Below are positions 25,968-39,390 of a stretch of DNA of 64,000 nt, in pieces. Position 1 is the stretch's first letter. The number at the start of each line of letters is the position of its first letter. Both the position numbers and the translations under genes were made by a program. Under the pieces are notes generated by a model, which was not told the origin of the DNA, searched no databases, and worked only from the letters and a program-made list of their open reading frames with translations. Source of the DNA: Xenophilus sp. Marseille-Q4582 (GTDB lineage: Bacteria > Pseudomonadota > Gammaproteobacteria > Burkholderiales > Burkholderiaceae_C). Where the stretch lies: NCBI RefSeq assembly GCF_916700565.1, contig NZ_CAKAKO010000002.1, positions 124,001 to 188,000 of the forward strand. The letters run 5' to 3'.

Positions 25968-26079
25968 GGTTGATGCGGCGCACGGCAAACGGGAAAAAGG
26001 CCGAGGCTGCGTCTCAGCCCGCCCTTTTCCAGTGCATGGTCCCCGGGGCGCCCGGGTGTCCCGCGCCCGGCGGCGCGGC

Positions 26080-26907
26080 TCAGGGCGGCCGATGCGCCTC
26101 AGCGAAGTCGAGCACGGCCTGCAGCAGGCGTTGCAGGTGCGGCTGCACGCCGGCCGCCACATCGGGCAGGTAGTGGAAGGGCAAGGCCTCCTGCATGTAG
26201 CTGCTTTGCGTCATCTCGAGTTGCACGGCGTGCTGGCCGTCCTGCGGCCGGCCGTGGTGGCGCGTGATGTAGCCGCCCGTGAAACGGCCGTTCAGCACGC
26301 TGGTGTAGCCCTCGGCCTGCTTGGCGATGGCCAGCAGGCGTTCGGCCAGGGCCGGGTCGCAGCTCGCGCCCTGGGCGGTGCCCAGGTTCAGGTCGGGCAG
26401 CTTGCCCTCGAAGAAGCGCGGCAGCACGGAGCGGATCGAGTGCGCGTCCCACAGCATGGCGATGCCGTGACTGGCCTTGATGCGCGCCAGCTCCTCGGCC
26501 AGCTTGGCATGGTACGGGTGCCAGATGGCGTCGCGGCGCGCGGCGATCTCGGCCGCGCCAGGCAGGTCGGCCGCATCCCGGTAGATGGGCGTGTCGTCGA
26601 AGGTGTCGACGGGGCACAGGCCTGTGACGCTCTGGCCCGGGTACAGGCTCGCGCCGTCCGGCGGGCGGTTCAGGTCGATCACGTAGCGCGAATGCGTGGC
26701 CACGAGCACCGAGGCGCCCAGCGCATCGGCGAAGCCGTACAGGCGCTCCAGGTGCCAGTCGGTGTCGGGCACCTGCCTTGCCTCGTCGGTGAAGCGCGCG
26801 GCCAGCGCGGGCGGTACATGTGTGCCCACATGCGGCATCGAGATCAGCAGCGGGCGCGTGCCGGGGCGAAAGCGGAAGGGCGGCTCGGTGGTGGTGAAGG
26901 CGGTCAT
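26080..26907 (-). CDS. hutG: N-formylglutamate deformylase
   Basis: A 275-aa protein starting MTAFTTTEPPFRFRPGTRP. Family marks are LLISMPHVGTHVPP, DTDWHLERLY, LWDAHSIRS and YSRYVIDLNRPPDG-like ATHSRYVIDLNRPPDG. It hydrolyses N-formylglutamate to glutamate and formate, the last step of the HutF/HutG branch. It is the last gene of the hut operon, 28 bp after hutF. Confidence 0.93.
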   Translation of the reverse strand: MTAFTTTEPPFRFRPGTRPLLISMPHVGTHVPPALAARFTDEARQVPDTDWHLERLYGFADALGASVLVATHSRYVIDLNRPPDGASLYPGQSVTGLCPVDTFDDTPIYRDAADLPGAAEIAARRDAIWHPYHAKLAEELARIKASHGIAMLWDAHSIRSVLPRFFEGKLPDLNLGTAQGASCDPALAERLLAIAKQAEGYTSVLNGRFTGGYITRHHGRPQDGQHAVQLEMTQSSYMQEALPFHYLPDVAAGVQPHLQRLLQAVLDFAEAHRPP

Positions 26908-26935
26908 GGTGAAACCCGGGATCAGGACGGATCGG

Positions 26936-28315
26936 TCAATCGGTGAGCAGTTGGCGGCGTGCCTGCACGAAGCCCGCCGCCGCCTGGGCCTGCTGCGCGT
27001 GACGACCGCCTTGAACGCGCAGCCGGCCGGCGACCCACACGCTGTCGATGGGGCGCTGCCGGCCGGCGGCAAACACATGGGCCGACAGCATCGCGGGTGC
27101 GTCAAGGCCGGCGAGCACCGGGTGCGCCGGGTCCAGCACCACGAAGTCGGCCTGCTGGCCCGGCGCCAGGCCGGCCAGCGCGCGGCCCGATGCTTGCGCG
27201 CCGCCGTGCACGGCCTCCCCCCACATGGCGGTGGCCACCTGCGGCTGCGCCGCCGTGGTCGCCACGTTGCGCTGGCGGCGCAGCAGGCGCTGGCCGTATT
27301 CGAGCATCTGCAGTTCCTCGGCGGCGTCCACGCAGGCATGGCTGTCGGAGCCCACGCCCCAGGTGCCACGGCCCGACGTCCACTGCGGCAGGTCAAAGAT
27401 GCCGTCGCCCAGGTTGGCCTCGGTGGTCGGGCACAGGCCGGCCACGGCGCCTGTCGCGGCCGCGCGGCGGTACTCGTCGGCGTCCATGTGCGTGGCGTGC
27501 ACCAGGCACCAGCGCGCGTCGACCGGTGCGTGGTCCAGCAGCCAGGCCACGGGGCGCTGGCCGCTCCAGGCGATGCAGTCGGCCACTTCCTTCACCTGTT
27601 CGGCGATGTGGATGTGGATGGGCGCCGTCGCGTCCTGCGCGCGCAGACCCTCCAGCACCTCGCGCAAGGCCTCGGGCGGCACGGCGCGCAGCGAATGGGG
27701 CGCCAGGCCCAGCCGTGCGCCCTGTGCGTCGCAATCCGGCCGCAGGGTGTCGAGCAGGCGCAGCATCGAATCGGTGCGGCGGATGAAGCGCCGTTGTCCT
27801 GGTGACGGCGCCGTGCCGCCGAAGCCGCTGGTCTGGTAGAGCACGGGCAGCAAGGTCAGGCCGATGCCCGCGCGCTGCGCGGCACGCATCAGCGCCCGCG
27901 CCAGTTCGGCATCGTCGGCATAGGGGCGGCCGTCCGTGTCGTGGTGCACGTAGTGGAACTCGCACACCGACGTGAAGCCGGCTTCCAGCATCTCCACGTA
28001 CAGGCCGAAGGCGATGCCTTCGAGCTGCGCGGGCGTGAGGCGCAGCGCGAAGCGGTACATCAGCTCGCGCCAGCTCCAGAAGGAATCTTCGGCCTCGGCC
28101 CGGTACTCGGTCAGGCCCGCCATGCCGCGCTGAAAGGCATGCGAATGCAGGTTGGGCAGGCCGGGCAGCAGCGGGCCGGCGGCCTGCGCCACGCCTTCGG
28201 GCCGCGCGGCGCCGGCCTGCACCTGCGTGAGACGGCCCTGGGTGTCCCAGCCCATCAGCACGTCCTTGGCCCAGCCCTCCGGCAGCAGCGCGTTGGCCGC
28301 GAACAGCGCGTTCAT
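26936..28315 (-). CDS. hutF: Formimidoylglutamate deiminase
   Basis: A 459-aa amidohydrolase-superfamily protein starting [15 protein letters not shown]. Zinc ligands are in [19 protein letters not shown] and [10 protein letters not shown], and CEFHYVHHD and CLVHATHMD are typical HutF stretches. It deiminates N-formimino-glutamate to N-formylglutamate plus ammonia. The ATG overlaps the hutI stop (ATGA). With hutG it defines the five-step histidine route rather than the HutE/formiminoglutamase one. Confidence 0.93.
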   Translation of the reverse strand: MNALFAANALLPEGWAKDVLMGWDTQGRLTQVQAGAARPEGVAQAAGPLLPGLPNLHSHAFQRGMAGLTEYRAEAEDSFWSWRELMYRFALRLTPAQLEGIAFGLYVEMLEAGFTSVCEFHYVHHDTDGRPYADDAELARALMRAAQRAGIGLTLLPVLYQTSGFGGTAPSPGQRRFIRRTDSMLRLLDTLRPDCDAQGARLGLAPHSLRAVPPEALREVLEGLRAQDATAPIHIHIAEQVKEVADCIAWSGQRPVAWLLDHAPVDARWCLVHATHMDADEYRRAAATGAVAGLCPTTEANLGDGIFDLPQWTSGRGTWGVGSDSHACVDAAEELQMLEYGQRLLRRQRNVATTAAQPQVATAMWGEAVHGGAQASGRALAGLAPGQQADFVVLDPAHPVLAGLDAPAMLSAHVFAAGRQRPIDSVWVAGRLRVQGGRHAQQAQAAAGFVQARRQLLTD

Positions 28316-29529
28316 ACGGATCCGTCCGCGATGCGGCCCTGGCGCACCACGCAGCGCACCGGGCGCTGGCCGAACCAGTAGGCCAGCTCGGCCGCGTCCT
28401 TCAGGTCCCACAGGACGAAGTGGGCAGGGCGGCCCACCGCGATGGCGCCGTGCGTGTCCTGCAGGCCCAGCGCGCGCGCCGCATGCCGGGTGATGCCGTC
28501 CAGTGCCTCGGGCACGGTGAGCCGGAACAGCGTGCAGGCCATGTTGGCCATCAGCAGCAGGCTCAGCGCGGGCGAGGTGCCGGGGTTGTGGTCGGTGGAC
28601 ACGGCCATCGGCACGCCGGCCGCACGCAGCGCCGCGATGGGCGGCAAATGCGTGTCGCGCAACGTGTAGTAGGCGCCCGGCAGCAGCACCGCCACCGTGT
28701 CGGCAGCGGCCATGGCGTCGATGCCATCCTGCGACAGGTGCTCGATGTGGTCGCAGGACAGCGCACCGTAGCGCGCCGCGAGCGCCGCGCCGCCCATGTC
28801 CGAGAGCTGCTCGGCATGCAGCTTGACCGGGATGGAGAGGGCCTGCGCGGCGCGAAACACCTGCTCGGTCTCGGCCAGCGAGAACGCGATGCGCTCGCAG
28901 AACACGTCGACCGCATCGACCAGGCCTTCGGCATGCAGGGCCGGCAGCATCTCGCGGCAGACCAGGTCGATGTAGTCCTGGCTGCGCCCCGCGTACTCGG
29001 GCGGCAGCGCGTGCGCGCCCAGGAAGGTGGTGCGCACGGTCACGCCGTGGGCAGCCGCCAGGCGCCGCGCCACGCGCAGCTGCTTGCGCTCGTGCTCGAG
29101 CGCGAGGCCGTAGCCGGACTTGATCTCGATGGCGCAGACGCCCTCGGCCAGCAGGCTGCGCAGCCGCGCCGAAGCACTGTCGAAGAGTTCGTCCTCGCTG
29201 GCCGCGCGCGTGGCGCGCACGCTGGAGACGATGCCGCCGCCGGCGCGGGCCACCTCCTCGTAGCTCGCGCCGGCCAGGCGCATGGCGAATTCGTTGGCGC
29301 GCTGGCCGCCGTAGACCAGGTGCGTGTGGCAGTCCACCAGGCCGGGCGTGACGAGCGCGCCGCCGCCCGCGTGGCGCGGCGCGGCCGCATGTGCCGCCGG
29401 CACGGCGTCCGGCGCGCCGGTCCAGGCGATCTGTCCATCCACGACGGCGATGGCGAAAGGCTGGCCGTCGCGGTCACGCAGGTCGGTCCACAGGCCGTCG
29501 GCCGAAGGTAAGGTGTCGAATGAAGGCAT
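28312..29529 (-). CDS. hutI: Imidazolonepropionase
   Basis: A 405-aa amidohydrolase starting [17 protein letters not shown]. The motif [17 protein letters not shown] is diagnostic, followed by [18 protein letters not shown] and [10 protein letters not shown]. It opens imidazolone-5-propionate to N-formimino-glutamate. The stop overlaps hutF by 4 bp, and hutD lies 41 bp upstream. Confidence 0.95.
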   Translation of the reverse strand: MPSFDTLPSADGLWTDLRDRDGQPFAIAVVDGQIAWTGAPDAVPAAHAAAPRHAGGGALVTPGLVDCHTHLVYGGQRANEFAMRLAGASYEEVARAGGGIVSSVRATRAASEDELFDSASARLRSLLAEGVCAIEIKSGYGLALEHERKQLRVARRLAAAHGVTVRTTFLGAHALPPEYAGRSQDYIDLVCREMLPALHAEGLVDAVDVFCERIAFSLAETEQVFRAAQALSIPVKLHAEQLSDMGGAALAARYGALSCDHIEHLSQDGIDAMAAADTVAVLLPGAYYTLRDTHLPPIAALRAAGVPMAVSTDHNPGTSPALSLLLMANMACTLFRLTVPEALDGITRHAARALGLQDTHGAIAVGRPAHFVLWDLKDAAELAYWFGQRPVRCVVRQGRIADGSV

Positions 29530-29570
29530 GGGGGTCCTCTTCTGCGCGGGGGTCGGCTCGGCGCCCGCGG

Positions 29571-30164
29571 CTATTCAGTGCCGTGCCACAGCACGGCCAG
29601 CAAGGCGGCGTCGTCGCCAGCCGTGTCCAACCGCCATGCACGGGCGGTGGCGATGTCCGCGTCGGCCCACCACAGGCCCTGTCCCGCCGTCAGCGATGCG
29701 TCGTTGGCCTGCCAGTCGCCGCGCCAGGCCAGCAGCAGGCCATGCGGCGCAGCGGGTAACGCGGCGGCGCGGCGCAGCACGCGCAGTTCCGCGCGCAGGC
29801 GACCGCGCCGTGTCATCACGTTGAAGTCGCTGGAGGCGCCGCCCAGCAGCGCGCAGTCGATCGCCGCGTCGCCGCTGAAGGCGAAGGGCGCGAACGGCTC
29901 GGCCAGCCGGTGGTCGATGCCGTCGCCGCGCAATTGCACGCCGTCGCCTTCGAGCAGGGTGATGACGCGGTCCACGCCCGGAAAACGCGAGAAGGGCCCG
30001 CTCGCGGCGATGGTGGCGATGGACACGCGCCAGTCGAAGCCCTCGAAGCCCGCACCGGGCGGCCAGCTCGCCACCTCGCGCGTGCTGCCGCCGCCGTTCT
30101 TCCACGGCGTGGCCGGCAACGCGTCGATGGCGAAACGCCGCACCGAGGGAGGCAGAGGCGCCAC
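29571..30164 (-). CDS. hutD: HutD family protein
   Basis: A 197-aa cupin-like protein. The GTG start sits directly after the hutU stop codon. The motif [17 protein letters not shown] and the [20 protein letters not shown] region are typical of HutD, a small bicupin reported to help limit or tune histidine breakdown in Pseudomonas; its biochemistry is not settled. Context within the hut operon supports the call. Confidence 0.9.
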   Translation of the reverse strand: MAPLPPSVRRFAIDALPATPWKNGGGSTREVASWPPGAGFEGFDWRVSIATIAASGPFSRFPGVDRVITLLEGDGVQLRGDGIDHRLAEPFAPFAFSGDAAIDCALLGGASSDFNVMTRRGRLRAELRVLRRAAALPAAPHGLLLAWRGDWQANDASLTAGQGLWWADADIATARAWRLDTAGDDAALLAVLWHGTE

Positions 30165-31883
<1,719 letters not shown>

Positions 31884-31912
31884 GGCGGAGCTCCTTGAAG
31901 GGCGGTTCGGGT

Positions 31913-33457
<1,545 letters not shown>

Positions 33458-33465
33458 GGTGGCAG

Positions 33466-33479
33466 CCTGTCTATACAAG
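33466..33479. promoter_or_regulatory. HutC-type operator ahead of hutH
   Basis: On the minus strand it reads CTTGTATAGACAGG, close to the known Pseudomonas HutC operator CTTGTATGTACAAG. It sits just before the hutH start, where bound HutC would block transcription until urocanate releases it. Confidence 0.7.
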
Positions 33480-33519
33480 TTGTGATCAGCGGAAACGAAG
33501 GGTCGGGGTGCCGCGTGCG

Positions 33520-34386
33520 TCAGTTGAAGGTCGGGTTGCCGTCGGCGCGGAAGCGGCTGCCCAGGCGGTAGCGCGAGGCCGGGTGCAGGCAGCGCACCAC
33601 CGTCACGGGCGTGCCGCGCGTCCAGGTACGGCGCGTGAGCAGCAGGCAGGGCTGGTCCTGCGGCATGTCCAGGCGCCGGGCCTGCTCGGCGCTGGGCAGC
33701 ACGGCATCGACCAGGTGCTCGATCTGGTCGAAGGGCACGTGGCGCACCAGGTATTCGCTGGGCGGCAGCTGGCGGAAGTCCTGCGCCAGGTAGTCGGGCA
33801 CCACGCGCGGGTTGACCCAGCGCTCTTCCAGCTGCACGGGCAGGCCGTTTTCCAGGTGCAGGCAGGTGCTGTGGAACACCGATTCGCCCGCGCGCAGGTC
33901 CAGCCAGGCCGCCACGTCGGGCGAGGCCGGCTGGCGCTCGGCCTCGATCAGCGCGAAGCCGTAGTCGTGGCCGCGCGCGCGGATCTCGCTGGCGATGTTG
34001 GCGATCTGCAGCAGCGTGGACTGCGGCTTGTCCTCCGCCACGAAGCTGCCCACGCCGGCCACGCGCACGATGCGGCCTTCGTCCACCAGCTCGCGCAGCG
34101 CGCGGTTGACGGTCATGCGCGAAATGCCGAACTGCGCCACGAGCTCGTTCTCCGAGGGCAGGCGGTGCCCGGCCGGCCACTCGCCGCGCTGGATGCGGCG
34201 CGTGATGTGTTCCTTGATCTGCGCGTAGAGGGCCAGCGCGGGGGCCTGCGGTGCGGCCGCCTTGACACCCTCGCCTCGGGTGCGCACAGGCACGGCGGCC
34301 GCTGCGCCCGTCGCCGACGGGGACGCAGCGCGCACCGCCTCCTTCCGGCGAGGGGCGGATGCCAGAGCGCGGGCCGGCTTGTTCAT
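33520..34386 (-). CDS. hutC: Histidine utilization repressor
   Basis: A 288-aa GntR-family regulator of the HutC subgroup. An Ala/Arg-rich extension of about 45 residues precedes the winged helix ([42 protein letters not shown]), and the UTRA effector domain covers about 125-280. The effector in characterised HutC proteins is urocanate. It follows the transporter ATPase gene with a 4-bp gap, so it is made with the transporter and probably autoregulated through the sites at 37241 and 37312. Confidence 0.92.
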   Translation of the reverse strand: MNKPARALASAPRRKEAVRAASPSATGAAAAVPVRTRGEGVKAAAPQAPALALYAQIKEHITRRIQRGEWPAGHRLPSENELVAQFGISRMTVNRALRELVDEGRIVRVAGVGSFVAEDKPQSTLLQIANIASEIRARGHDYGFALIEAERQPASPDVAAWLDLRAGESVFHSTCLHLENGLPVQLEERWVNPRVVPDYLAQDFRQLPPSEYLVRHVPFDQIEHLVDAVLPSAEQARRLDMPQDQPCLLLTRRTWTRGTPVTVVRCLHPASRYRLGSRFRADGNPTFN

Positions 34387-34390
34387 GGCT

Positions 34391-35173
34391 TCAGTGGTGG
34401 GCCGCCGCCATCGACTCGGCGCGGATCTCTTCCGTCAGCCTTGCCTTCAGTGCCATGAACTCGGGCGAGGTCTTGATCGTGTAGTGGCGCGGGTGTGGCA
34501 GGTCGACCGCAATCTCGCTCTTGATGCGGCCCGGGCGCGCGCTGAACACGGCCACGCGGCTGGCCATGAAGATGGCCTCGTCGATGTCGTGGGTCACGAA
34601 CAGCACGGTCTTCTGCTCGGCCTCCCAAATGCCCAGCAGCAGCTCCTGCATGAGCACGCGGGTCTGGTTGTCCAGCGCACCGAAGGGCTCGTCCATCAGC
34701 AGGATCTTGGGGTCGTTGGCCAGCGCGCGCGCGATCGCCGTGCGCTGCTGCATGCCGCCCGAGAGCTGCTTGGGAAAGTGCTGCTCGAAGCCGCGCAGGC
34801 CCACCTTGGCGATGAAGTAGTCGGCGCGCTCCTTCTGCTGCGCCTCGGGCAGGCCGCGCTCGCGCAGGCCGAAGCGGATGTTCTGCTCGATGTTGAGCCA
34901 GGGAAAGAGCGTGTAGCTCTGGAACACCATGCCGCGGTCGGCGCCGGGGCCTTCGATGGTCTGGCCGTCCAGCAGCACTTCGCCGCTGCTCGGATGGTCC
35001 AGCCCCGCGACGATGCGCAGCAAGGTGGACTTGCCGCAGCCCGAGGGGCCGAGGATGGTGACGAAATCGTTCTTCTGGACTTCGAAATCGACCGGCTGCA
35101 AGGCTTGCGTGGACTTGCCACCCGGACTGGTGAAGGTGCGCGAGACGCCGCGGATGGAGAGTTGGCTGCTCAT
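34391..35173 (-). CDS. NitT/TauT-type ABC transporter ATPase of the hut locus
   Basis: A 260-aa ATPase starting MSSQLSIRGVSRTFTSPGG. Walker A is GPSGCGKST, the signature LSGGMQQR and Walker B ILLMDEPFGALD, with the SsuB/TauB-like FVTHDIDEA. It drives import with the permease at 35188 and the receptor at 36142. The locus suggests histidine, urocanate or a related imidazole as substrate. It is immediately followed by hutC. Confidence 0.88.
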   Translation of the reverse strand: MSSQLSIRGVSRTFTSPGGKSTQALQPVDFEVQKNDFVTILGPSGCGKSTLLRIVAGLDHPSSGEVLLDGQTIEGPGADRGMVFQSYTLFPWLNIEQNIRFGLRERGLPEAQQKERADYFIAKVGLRGFEQHFPKQLSGGMQQRTAIARALANDPKILLMDEPFGALDNQTRVLMQELLLGIWEAEQKTVLFVTHDIDEAIFMASRVAVFSARPGRIKSEIAVDLPHPRHYTIKTSPEFMALKARLTEEIRAESMAAAHH

Positions 35174-35187
35174 GGTCTGTTGCTGCT

Positions 35188-35994
35188 TCACAGGCTGGCC
35201 CAGCCGAACAACTTGCGGTTGATGGCCTTGAACACGAAGTCCGACACCAGCCCGATCAGGCCGATGACGATGATGCCGAAGATGATCTGGCCCGTGTTCA
35301 AGAGCGCCTGGCTGTCGGTGATCATGTGGCCGATGCCCGAGGACGAGCCGATCAGCTCGGCCACGATCACATAGGTCCAGGCCCAGCCCAGCACCAGGCG
35401 CAGCGTCTCGGCAATGCCCGGCGCGGCGCCGGGAATGAGCACGCGGCGCACGATGCCCTGGCTGTTGGCGCCCAGCGTGTAGGCGGCTTCCACCAGGTCC
35501 TTGCGCGCGCCGCCCACCGTGACGGCCACCATCAGGATGATCTGGAACACCGAGCCGATGAAGATCACCAGCAGCTTCTGCGTCTCGCCGATGCCGGCCC
35601 ACAGGATGAGCAAGGGAATGAAGGCGGACGCAGGCAAATAGCGGCAGAAGGAAACGAAGGGCTCCAGGAAGGCCTCGACCGGCTTGTACGCCCCCATGGC
35701 GATGCCCAGCGGCACGGCGATCACCGCGGCCAGCAGGAAGCCGCCGAACACGCGCCACACGGTCATGCCGATGTCGTGGATGAAGTTGTATTCGGTGAAG
35801 AGAAGAATGGCTTCCTGCACCATCGTGATCGGGCTGGCCAGGAAGGTGGGCGAGACGTACCCGCCCAGCGTGAAGAAGGCCCACACGAGCACGAAGAGCA
35901 CGAAGAAGGCCAGCCCTAGCACCCAGCGCGCGGTGGGCGAGACGGGTTCCAGGGGCTTCATGGCGCGACGCCGCGGCGTCGAAGGTTGAGTCAT
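35188..35994 (-). CDS. NitT/TauT-type ABC transporter permease of the hut locus
   Basis: A 268-aa inner-membrane protein, taken from MTQPSTPRRRAMKPLEP, with about six membrane helices and a BPD_transp_1 EAA-like loop (EAAYTLGANSQGIVRRVLIPGAAPGI). An ATG at 36024 is also in frame and would start exactly at the edge of the large palindrome; neither start has a clear ribosome site, so the N-terminus is uncertain. It forms the channel for the hut-linked transporter. Confidence 0.85.
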   Translation of the reverse strand: MTQPSTPRRRAMKPLEPVSPTARWVLGLAFFVLFVLVWAFFTLGGYVSPTFLASPITMVQEAILLFTEYNFIHDIGMTVWRVFGGFLLAAVIAVPLGIAMGAYKPVEAFLEPFVSFCRYLPASAFIPLLILWAGIGETQKLLVIFIGSVFQIILMVAVTVGGARKDLVEAAYTLGANSQGIVRRVLIPGAAPGIAETLRLVLGWAWTYVIVAELIGSSSGIGHMITDSQALLNTGQIIFGIIVIGLIGLVSDFVFKAINRKLFGWASL

Positions 35995-36023
35995 GGCAGA
36001 AAGGAAGCGAACAGGACACGCCA

Positions 36024-36144
36024 TAAGACGGCGAGATTGCGTAGCGAGCGGCCCGAGGTCGGGTCGAGCACCACAGCCGTACTGACGTACGGCGAGGAGC
36101 GCAGGCCCGAGATCGGGCCGCGCAGTAGCAATATCGGCGTCTTA
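36024..36144. repeat. 121-bp intercistronic near-palindrome
   Basis: It fills the gap between the binding-protein gene and the permease gene. The outer arms TAAGACGGCGAGATTGC and, on the other strand, TAAGACGCCGATATTGC match at 15 of 17 bases. Inner arms carry GCGGCCCGA and TCGGGC elements, and the centre is CCGTAC-TGAC-GTACGG. The right end includes the stop codon of the binding-protein gene. As RNA it would form one long hairpin, able to protect or separate the upstream message. Confidence 0.65.
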
Positions 36145-37125
36145 TTTGATGAAGGAGGCGTCATACATGACGCTGTAGTTGTCCGGCAGCTTGCGGATCA
36201 CGCCCGCCTCCAGCAGGATCGCCGCGGCGTCCTTCATGAAGGTCTCGATCTCGCCGGCGAAGAACTTCTGGTTCGCCGCCTTGTCCTGCCAGCGCAGGAA
36301 GCTGGCGGACTTGGCAAAGGCCTCGCCGGTCTGCTTGACGGCCGCGCCCATGGTTTCGTGCGACTTGGCGGTGTCGTTCTTGATGAGTTCCAGCGCCTCG
36401 AAGTACGAATCGGCCAGGGCCTTGGCGGCCGCCGGATTGGCCTTGAGCCAGTCGGGCGCGCAGCCCACCGTGTCCTGGATGTGCGGGAAGTCCAGCGTGG
36501 TCGCCAGGATCTTGCCGGCGCTGGGATTCGCACGCACGGTCGACAGGTAGGGCTCGTAGGTCACGGCGGCGTCGTTCTGGCCGGTCACGAAGGACTGGGC
36601 CGCCGGCTGCGGCGCCAAGGTGACGGTCTTGACGTCCTTCACGCTCATGCCGTTCTTGGAGAGCAGCCAGGCCAGCGTGAAGTACGGCGCCGTGCCCGGC
36701 GCGTCCACGGCCACGGTCTTGCCCTTGAGGTCGGCGAAGCTCTTGATGTCGTTGCGCACGGCGATGCCGTCGGCGCCGTAGGACTTGTCGAGCTGGAAGA
36801 TCTGCACGATGGGCACGCCGTTCGTGTTCCAGGCCACATGCGTTTCCACCGTGGTGGCCGCGCACTGGATGGCCTTGGAGGCCAGCGCCAGGTGGCGGTC
36901 CTTCTGCGGGATCATCTTGATCTCCACGTCCAGCCCGTTCTTCTTGAAGATGCCGGCCTTGTCGGCCAGCGTCAGCGGCGCGAAGCCCGTCCAGCCGGAC
37001 ATGCCGAGCACGATCTTGGTCTGGGCGCTGGCGCCGGAAGCGGCGGCCCACAGGCAGGCGCCGGCGGCCAGGGCCAGTGCAGTGCTGCGCGAAAGGCGAC
37101 GACGGGTGGCGGGGGTGCAGGACAT
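36142..37125 (-). CDS. NitT/TauT-type substrate-binding protein of the hut locus
   Basis: A 327-aa protein starting MSCTPATRRRLSRSTALALAA, with a signal peptide ending near GASAQT. The body is an NMT1/SsuA-like binding protein (KIVLGMSGWTGFAPLTLADKAGIFKKNGL is the mature start region). A GAGGAG ribosome site lies upstream. It is the first gene of the transporter operon and carries two HutC-type sites in front, so it should be induced with histidine catabolism. The ligand is inferred, not shown. Confidence 0.88.
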   Translation of the reverse strand: MSCTPATRRRLSRSTALALAAGACLWAAASGASAQTKIVLGMSGWTGFAPLTLADKAGIFKKNGLDVEIKMIPQKDRHLALASKAIQCAATTVETHVAWNTNGVPIVQIFQLDKSYGADGIAVRNDIKSFADLKGKTVAVDAPGTAPYFTLAWLLSKNGMSVKDVKTVTLAPQPAAQSFVTGQNDAAVTYEPYLSTVRANPSAGKILATTLDFPHIQDTVGCAPDWLKANPAAAKALADSYFEALELIKNDTAKSHETMGAAVKQTGEAFAKSASFLRWQDKAANQKFFAGEIETFMKDAAAILLEAGVIRKLPDNYSVMYDASFIK

Positions 37126-37240
37126 GGACTCTCCTCGTGAAGGCAGGGGTGGGGTGGAAGTGGAACAACGGCAGGGGTCCTGCCCGACTCAGCCGCCGCG
37201 ACATCGGGTCGCGACGGGCGCAGTCTAGGGGGCTTGGGAA

Positions 37241-37254
37241 CCTGTCTATACAGG
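37241..37254. promoter_or_regulatory. HutC-type operator, transporter promoter, site 1
   Basis: CCTGTCTATACAGG is nearly symmetric and nearly identical to the site before hutH. It lies 116 bp upstream of the transporter receptor gene, so HutC probably controls the transporter and its own gene from here. Confidence 0.65.
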
Positions 37255-37281
37255 GTCAACACCAATAGAGTGTCTCATCCT

Positions 37282-37306
37282 GGTGCATGGAAAGTCGCCA
37301 TGCACC
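37282..37306. other. Perfect 9-bp hairpin between two HutC-type sites
   Basis: GGTGCATGG and CCATGCACC are separated by 7 bases and followed on the plus strand by CTTTTGC. It lies between the two operators. It could be another regulator site or a weak terminator facing recQ. Confidence 0.4.
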
Positions 37307-37311
37307 CTTTT

Positions 37312-37325
37312 GCTGTCTATACAGG
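37312..37325. promoter_or_regulatory. HutC-type operator, transporter promoter, site 2
   Basis: GCTGTCTATACAGG shares CTGTCTATACAG with site 1, 71 bp away. Two sites at this spacing would allow cooperative or looped HutC binding. Confidence 0.6.
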
Positions 37326-37452
37326 ATCAACCAGGCCCACCCGCGGTGACGGATGCAAGCCATGTGCCAGCCTTCGGCCATCCCGCGCGACGCGGCGGCG
37401 ACAATGCAGGCCCGCGCGGACCGAGAAGGCCGGCGCCTCCTTCCTGCCCGAC

Positions 37453-39348
<1,896 letters not shown>

Positions 39349-39390
39349 CGCTTGCGCACGGCCTGCGTTACGGCCGCGCGGCGTGGCGCC

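Noticed and set aside
37234-37452. N-terminal extension of RecQ
   Set aside because: It contains the HutC-type operators and a hairpin and does not look coding; normal RecQ sequence begins after the GTG at 37453.
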